Assembly: GCF_040869045.1 (NCBI RefSeq)
Contig: NC_090319.1
Location: 65,072,779 to 65,136,778, forward strand
Direction of reading: 5' to 3'
Length of the DNA stretch: 64,000 nt
Source: Eurosta solidaginis
Lineage: Eukaryota > Arthropoda > Insecta > Diptera > Tephritidae
The translations under genes were made by a program, and so were the position numbers. Position 1 is the stretch's first letter, and each line of letters starts with the position of its first letter. The notes beneath the pieces were generated by a model, which saw only the letters and a list, made by a program, of their open reading frames with translations, did no database searches and was not told the DNA's origin. Below, one piece after another: positions 57,625-64,000 of the stretch.

Positions 57625-60343
57625 CAAGTAAGGAAGGCTAAGTTCGGGTGTAACCGAACATAACATACTCAGTTGAGAGCTGTGGAGACAAAGTAAGGGA
57701 AAATCACCATATTGTTCTATAGATGGACACCTTTTCGAGATATCACCATAAAGGTGGACCAGGGGTGACTCTAGAATTTGTTTGTACGATATGGGTATCA
57801 AATGAAAGGTGTTAATGAGTATTTTAAAACGGAGTGGGCCTTAGTTCTATATGTGGACGCCTTTTCGAGATATCGCCATAAACGTGGACCAGGGGTGACT
57901 CTAGAATTTGTTGGTACTATATGGGTATCAAATGAAAGGTGTTAATGAGTACTTTAAAAGGGCGTGGGCCTTAGTTCTGTAGGTGGACGCCTTTTTGAGA
58001 TATCGCCCTAAAGGTGGACCAGGGGTGACTCTAGAATTTGTTTGTACGATATGGGTATCAAATGAAAGGTGTTAATGATTATTTTAAAAGGGCGTGGGCC
58101 TTAGTTCTATAGGTGGACGCCTTTTCGAAATATCGCCATAAAGGTGGGCCAGGGGTGACTCTAGAATTTGTTTGTACGATATGGGTATCAAATGAAAGGT
58201 GTTAATGAGTATTTTAAAAGGGCGTGGGCCTTAGTTCTATAGGTGGACGCCTTTTCGAAATATCGCCATAAAGGTGGACCAGGGGTGACTCTAGAATTTG
58301 TTTGTACGATAGGGGTATCAAATGAAAGGTGTTAATGAGTATTTTAAAACGGAGTGGGCCTTAGTTCTATACGTGGACGCCTTTTCGAGATATCGCCATA
58401 AACGTGGACCAGGGGTGACTCTAGAATTTGTTGGTACTATATGGGTATCAAATGAAAGGTGTTAATGAGTATTTTAAAAGGGCGTGGGCCTTAGTTCTAT
58501 AGGTGGACGCCTTTTCGAAATATCGCCATAAAGGTGGACCAGGGGTGACTCTAGAATTTGTTTGTACGATATGGGTACCAAATGAAAGGTGTTAATGATT
58601 ATTTTAAAAGGACGTAGGCCTTAGTTCTATAGGTGGACGCCTTTTCGAAATATCGCCATAAAGGTGGACCAGGGGTGACTCTAGAATTTGTTTGCACGAT
58701 ATGGGTATCAAATGAAAGGTGTTAATGAGTATTTTAAAACGGAGTGGGCCTTAGTTCTATATGTGTACGCCTTTTCGAGATATCGCCATAAACGTGGACC
58801 AGGGGTGCCTCTAGAATTTGTTTGTACGATATGGGTATCAAATGAAAGGTGTTAATGAGTATTTTAAAAGGGCGTGAGCCGTAGTTCTATAGGTGGACGC
58901 CTTTTCGAAATATCGCCATAAAGGTGGACCAGGGGTGACTCTAGAATTTGTTTGTACGATATGGGTATCAAATGAAAGGTGTTAATGAGTATTTTAAAAG
59001 GGCGTGGGCCTTAGTTCTATAGGTGGACGCCTTTTGGAAATATCGCCATAAAGGTGGACCAGTTGTGACTCTAGAATTTGTTTGTACGATATGGGTATCA
59101 AATTAAAGGTATTAATGAGGGTTTTAAAAGGGAGTGGCCCTAGTTGTATATGTGAAGCCGTTTTCGAGATATCGACCAAAATGTGTGTATTTTGCGTCAA
59201 TAGACCAACACAATTACCATGTTTCATCCCTTTTTTCGTATTTGGTATATAATTATGGCATTTTTTTCATTTTTCGTAATTTTCGATATCGAAAAAGTGG
59301 GCGTGGTCATAGTCGGATTTCGACCATTTTTTACACCAATATAAAGTGAGTTCAGATAAGTACGTGAACTGAGTTTAGTAAAGATATATCGATTTTTGCT
59401 CAAGTTATCGTGTTAACGGCCGAGCGGAAGGACAGACGGTAGACTGTGTATAAAAACTGGGCCTGGCTTCAACCGATTTCGCCCTTTTTCACAGAAAACA
59501 GTTATCGTCCTAGAATATAAGCCTCTACCAAATTTCACAACGATTGGTAAATTTTTGTTCGACTTATGGCATTAAAAGTATCCTAGACAAATTAAATGAA
59601 AAAGGGCGGAGCCACGCCCATTTTGAAATTTTCTTTTATTTTTGTATTTTGTTGCACCATATCATTACTGGAGTTGAATGTTGACATAATTTACTGATAT
59701 ACTGTAAATATATTAACTTTTCTTTTAAAATTTGAATTAAAAAAATTTTTTTTTTTAAAAAGTGGGCGTGGTCGTTCTCCGATTTTGCTAATTTTTACTG
59801 AGTAGACACATAGTAAGAAGAGTAACTTTCCTGCCAAATTTCATCATGATATCTTCAACGACTGCCAAATTACAGCTTGCAAAACTTCTAAATTTCCTTC
59901 TTTTAAAAGTGGGCGGTGCCACGCCCATTGTCCAACATTTTACTAGTTTTCTATTCTGCGTCATAAGTTCAACTCACCTACCAAGTTTCATCGCTTAATC
60001 CATATTTGGTAATGAATTATCGCACTTTTTCAATTTTTCGAAATTTTCGATATGGAAAAAGTGGGCGTGGTTATTGTCCGATATCGTTCATTTTAAATGG
60101 CGATCTGAGATGAGCGCCCAGGAACCTACATATCAAAGTTCATCAAGATACCTCAAAATTTACTCAAGTTATTGTGTTAACGGACAGACGGACGGACGGA
60201 CATGGCTCAATCGAATTTTTTTTCGATACTGATGATTTTGATATATGGAAGTCTATATCTATCTCGATTCCTTTATACCTGTACAACCAACCGTTATCCA
60301 ATCAAAGTTAATATACTCTGTGAGCTCTGCTCAACTGAGTATA
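57625..60343 (-). mobile_element. Family A element, full length (A5)
   Basis: The minus-strand 5' end is at 60343 (CTCAACTGAGTATA in plus) and the GTCC tract near 60185. GGGCGTGG boxes lie near 60062, 59910, 59762 and 59300. The 3' end at 57625 reads CAAGTAAGGAAGG, with the hairpin TTCGGGTGTAACCGAA. It splits a LINE: endonuclease coding lies on the right, linker and RT on the left. Confidence 0.84.
57711..59155 (-). repeat. 130-bp minisatellite, highly homogeneous
   Basis: The phrase TTAGTTCTAT recurs exactly every 130 bp (57841, 57971, 58101, 58231, 58361, 58491, 58621, 58751, then 58881 with one change, and 59011). Variant units marked by AACGTGGACC lie at steps 1, 5 and 8. Units differ at only a few bases, so the array is young or homogenised. 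Confidence 0.93.
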
Positions 60344-61200
60344 AAAAGGGACTCATCTCTACCATTATTATCGTTCCCTCCCCATACGCTGTGATGCGCA
60401 TTCGCATTCACACCTATGACAAGCCACCCTTCTTGATCCACCAGCCTTTTGTACTCTCCTGCTTGGGCTTCCACGTTATAGGCCATGTAGCAGGATGTTT
60501 GGATAAGGGACGGTTCTTTTTCCCCCTCTATTGCTACCGTTGCCAGGTCTGCAATGCTGAAGTTAGATAGAATACACGAGCATAGGTGTTTTCTAACCAT
60601 GACTGCATCTCTTACCCTGCTGTTCGTCTTTGTATAATAAACGCTGAATCCGCGAGCGCTGAATCCAGAAACATTTCCTCCAGATCAGACCCATGGCTCC
60701 TGTATCAGCGCCACATCAAACAAACCCTCCTAAAGTGTCAGGAGGAGCTTGCTCGACGCCACTTTACTGTGTTGGATATTTATCTGTCAGACTCGCAACA
60801 CCATTGAGCTGTTTGCCTCTCTCCAAATTCTCCGCCACTGCACTCAAGCAATACTTTTTTTCGTTGTGTCCGGGGTTTGTTTCCCTCCTCTGATATAAGC
60901 GTCTCTGCTACACTCGCAGCTTTATTAGGGTTTTTGCCCAATTCCAACACCTCTGCCTTTCGGTTGACACCTGTCCATTGGAGTTGTTTCAATCTAGCAG
61001 TGCCATAGTTAAGGACTGTTTCGCAGCTTTGTTCATCTTCTTCTTGGTGAAAACCGGAGACTCATCATTAGCTTCTTTGAGTATCACCGAATAAGCTGGA
61101 GTCTGGTCATTACCTCCCTTAAGCTTATTACCATTTACGTTTTTTTTTCTTATTTCCTCTTCCCGTACTACAGCTTTTAGAATGGGTTTATAGAACATCC
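60344..61200 (-). pseudogene. LINE endonuclease start and ORF1 end
   Basis: On the minus strand, FDVALIQEPW (near 60700) and GFSVYYTK lead into VRKHLCSCILSNFSIADLA and WLVIGVNANAHHSVWGG (60331-60600). This is the AP-type endonuclease of non-LTR elements with its N-AHH...W motif (usual GDFNAHH appears as GVNANAHH). Domain coding stops abruptly at the Family A insertion. Upstream, frames 60780-61198 are lysine-rich and may be the end of ORF1. Frames are broken. Confidence 0.75.
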
Positions 61201-61730
61201 CTCTTCTCTCCGCCTTGCAGAATTTGAGGTCTGGTTCCTGTCATTCCGGCTTGCTTCCTGGTTCTGGGACGGGGCGTTTTCCCTACGCCTCCTAACTCTT
61301 AAAAGCACTCTTGTCAGGTTTAGCTGATCGTTGCCTATTTACTCTCGGGCACTGTCTCTTTGGCCCATGCCAACCGATCACTCTCGTTGTTGGTTGGCCT
61401 AGCGACGCAATCGCTTTTTACTTCTCATCCTTACTTTAAAAGTTTTTGAGCTCATATTGGTCGTACGACCACCTGTCCAGCAAGGCGGGCTCAGCGATCT
61501 AATGTTAAGAGTGGGAATAAAAAACGTCCGCTACAACAACGCCCCTTGCTGTGGTACGTCCATTATTACATCCCGAAGCGATCCGGTATGGGGAAGGGTC
61601 CGCTCCGAAAATATTCCCTGGCTGCAATTCATCCAATAGGGACTGTGCGTAGCAGCCTTGATTAGGACGTTGGAAAGATGTCAATTTTACCTTGTTTAAT
61701 ATTATAAAAAGCGATAAGTATTTCAATGAG
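61201..61730 (-). other. GC-richer segment, probable continuation of the LINE 5' part
   Basis: Base composition matches the flanking LINE rather than the AT-rich background. Opposing frames at 61457-61726 give no recognised domain. It could be ORF1 or 5' UTR, but this is not secure. Confidence 0.4.
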
Positions 61731-62211
61731 TTTTAGTAAGTATGTATTTATTTTTTTGTCAACTCAGAATTGGAATTAGAACATATTAAAAATATACATA
61801 AAGTGATTAGTACAGCCTTAAAATATATCTAATTTACCTTTCCAATAGTTGCCAACGTCCCCCAAGTCGATTTCCTTAAGTAGCCTTGTCAATTTTTGGT
61901 CATCTTCACTTATTACGCTTTCCTCAGCGACCAAATTTTGGGTATCAATTTACAGTACTTCACTTATGTATACAATGTTATCAATATATTGTATTTCTTC
62001 CATTTTGATATTCAAATATTAAATAATTAAAATATTTTACTCCGTATGGTTTGCTGGCGTGTTATTGAATGAAAATTGCACAGAATGCCCCGTTAGCCAA
62101 AACATAGTAAGCTTAAGCATGGCAATGTTAAATCAAGCACGTTCTACTTGATCTAAGATTGCGCACCTGGAAATCAAAATAGCTCAACCTTAATTTAAGA
62201 TGACTACAACT
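61731..62211. other. AT-rich gene-free segment
   Basis: Nothing was recognised. Confidence 0.4.
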
Positions 62212-62223
62212 TTGAATTAAAAA

Positions 62224-62643
62224 CTGAACAAATCTGCGGTGAGGATACTTAGGGGTGTCATCACAGGTCATTGTGCTATCGCACCAATGCTCCGACGGTG
62301 GCGAATACCAACAAGCTCCCTCTGCAGAAGCTGTCAGGATGAGGAGGAAGAGGAGTCGATCTACCACTTTCTCTGCCGATGCCCGTGGCTTCAAAAAAGA
62401 AGGCTCAGATTTCTGGGCGCTCGCTTCTTCGACAGCCTGGCAGAGGTTGGGAAGGTGGACTTCTCGCTTCTTCTTGGGTTCATCAGGGAAAGGAAGTGGT
62501 TCGTTGAGGACCGCTAGGAGATAATGGGGCTAAACGAACTTGGCGCCACCCTGTACTTACTGAGGGCACTCACAATGGACAAAAAATGTCTCCAAGTGGA
62601 AGTGTGGGTATCGCCCACGCACGCCGTCTTAACCTAACCTAAC
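62224..62643 (+). mobile_element. 5'-truncated LINE end with TTAGG-type tail
   Basis: It is bounded by a 12 bp duplication TTGAATTAAAAA (62212-62223 and 62644-62655). Frame 62239-62517 carries the C-terminal Cys motif GHCAIAP ... CRSCQDEEEEES ... HFLCRC, as in the 45.0 kb LINE. The 3' terminus is CTTAACCTAACCTAACC. Only the last 420 bp were copied. Confidence 0.88.
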
Positions 62644-62766
62644 CTTGAATTAAAAATGCATTTTTAAATCAAAATTGCTAATTTTAATTGAAGGTTCTTC
62701 ATAGTTAAAACAACATTGTTTTAGTTAAAATTGAGCATTGTAGGATTAAGTATGATCGTACTTAAT

Positions 62767-63702
62767 TATACCCAGCTGTACTTGTACACAGGGTATTATA
62801 ACTTTGATTGGATAACGGTTGGTTGTACAGGTATAAAGGAATCGAGATAGATATAGACTTCCATATATCAAAATCTCAGTATCGAAAAGAAAATTTGATT
62901 GAGCCGTCCGTCCGTCTGTCCGTTAACACGATAACTTGAGTAAATATTGAGATATCTTCACCAAATTTGGTACACGAGCTTATTAGGGCCCAGAAGAGAA
63001 GAAGGTATTGAAAAAGAGCGAAATCGGATGATAACCACGCCCACTTTTTATATATATAATATTTTGGAAAACACAGAAAACCTGATTATTTAATAAATAA
63101 TAAACCTAGAATGTTGAAATTTGACGTTGGACTGATATTGCGACTCTTGATAAAAATTAAAAAAAAAAAAAAAAATTTTTAAACGGGCGTGATACCGCCA
63201 ACTTGTGATAAAATCAATTTTACAAATATTATTAAGCATACATCAAAAATCGTTAAACCTATCGTAACAAAATTCGGCAGAGAGGTTGCCTTTACTATAA
63301 GGAATGATTTGAAGAAAAGTTAACGAAATCGGTTAAGGACCGCGCCCACTTTTATATAAAAGATTTTTAAAAGGGTCGTAGACGAATAAAATGAGATATA
63401 TCTTAGCGAAAAGAAGCTTTGTATCAATAGAATTTTACCTTTTAAATTGAATTATAACATTAAATTGGAAAATACTAAAATTTTGAAAATGGGCGTGGCA
63501 CCGCCCCTTTTATGACTAAGCAATTTTCTATGTTTCGGGAGCCATAGCTCGAAGAAAAGGTAGTTCATAATAGAACCATATGTATATGTATTATTGCGCA
63601 GCCTTGTAACACTATTAAGCACACAAAACAAACAACAGCATTTCAAGTGTACAGCTGGGTATGTAATGTTCGGTTTCACCAGAACTTAAACTTCCTTACT
63701 TG
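62767..63702 (+). mobile_element. Divergent Family A relative (A')
   Basis: Its 5' hairpin is TATACCCAGCTGTAC with GTACACAGGGTAT. Then comes sequence nearly identical to Family A (ATAACGGTTGGTTGTACAGG, TAAAGGAATCGAGATAG), a GTCY tract and ATATCTTCACCAAATTTGG. The middle differs but keeps CCACGCCCACTT and GGGCGTGGCACCGCCCC boxes. The 3' end has the inverted subterminal GTACAGCTGGGTA, an imperfect GTTC/GAAC hairpin and CTTCCTTACTTG. It has no minisatellite. Confidence 0.8.
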
Positions 63703-63703
63703 T

Positions 63704-64000
63704 TATACCTTTCATGAAAATGAAATGGTATATTAATTTCGTCACAAAACACAAAATTGTAAGTCCTGAAAGGAAAATAGATAGACCCACCATTAAGTAT
63801 ACCGAAATAATCAGGTTGAAGAGCTGAGTTGATTTAGCCATGTCCGTCTGTCTGTTTGTATGCAAACTAGCCCCTCAATTTTTGAGATATATTGATAAAA
63901 TTTGGGGAGCGGGTGTATTTGGGTGTCCGATTAGACATTTGTCGGAACCGGCCGGATCGGACCACTATAGCATATATCCTCCATACAACCGATTTTTCAG
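63704..64000 (+). mobile_element. Family B element, 5' part (B3), running off the window
   Basis: It starts TATACCTTTCATGAAAATG immediately after the A' terminus, sharing its TT. It shows the same 5' block, GTCY tract (near 63842) and TTGAGATATATTGAT as B1 and B2. The rest lies beyond the window. Confidence 0.85.

Noticed and set aside
60202..60570. 122-residue plus-strand open frame across the Family A end
   Set aside because: Its first part is Family A terminal sequence (also open in A2, A3 and A4), and the rest is antisense to the LINE endonuclease.

Overview
This is an AT-rich, repeat-dominated window of a higher dipteran genome. Only one host gene is recognisable: Cyclin G (CycG), on the minus strand between 10.06 and 13.68 kb. 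It has four exons joined by clean GT-AG introns. Its cyclin-box exons are intact, but the long Gln/Asn-rich first exon carries two in-frame stop codons, and the last coding exon is not found in the window. The 10 kb to its left are therefore probably intron. The repeat families and the CycG sequence fit a schizophoran fly, perhaps a tephritid fruit fly; that placement is inference from memory of such genomes.

Most of the window is transposable elements. Two related repeat families dominate. Family A has six copies (2.27-6.56, 26.87-28.86, 34.77-35.87, 37.48-40.40, 57.63-60.34 kb, and a divergent A' copy at 62.77-63.70 kb), several with a 128-130 bp minisatellite inside. Family B has three loci (1-6.73, 18.66-21.45, 63.70 kb to the window end), with an array of about 150 bp units. 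All have a terminal hairpin opening with TATAC, a GTCY microsatellite, subterminal inverted repeats, a hairpin near the 3' end and a terminal CTTACTAG or CTTACTTG. They sit between T residues without an evident longer target duplication. This is the architecture described for Helentron-associated non-autonomous elements (DINE-1-like). An empty site inside the window supports the insertion mode.

Other content, left to right: a solo LTR (0.96-1.19 kb); a 5'-truncated LINE in the CycG intron (9.23-9.93 kb); an element with 35 bp inverted repeats and repeated subterminal motifs holding two nested retroposons (14.69-16.44 kb); a 1.6 kb T-rich tract; a Harbinger-like MITE (23.07-23.66 kb); LINE and SINE pieces; a hAT-like MITE with an 8 bp duplication (40.53-40.90 kb); a spliced pseudogene of an unnamed family (41.84-42.56 kb); a MITE with a nested LINE (44.70-46.05 kb); a decayed Helitron Rep-helicase (46.1-49.6 kb); an internally deleted BEL/Pao element (51.69-54.63 kb); a fold-back element (54.80-55.13 kb); and a LINE split by insertions (55.9-61.7 kb).

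No gene cluster acts together here. The window is mainly a record of nested insertions, and several of these can be ordered in time from the sequence alone.
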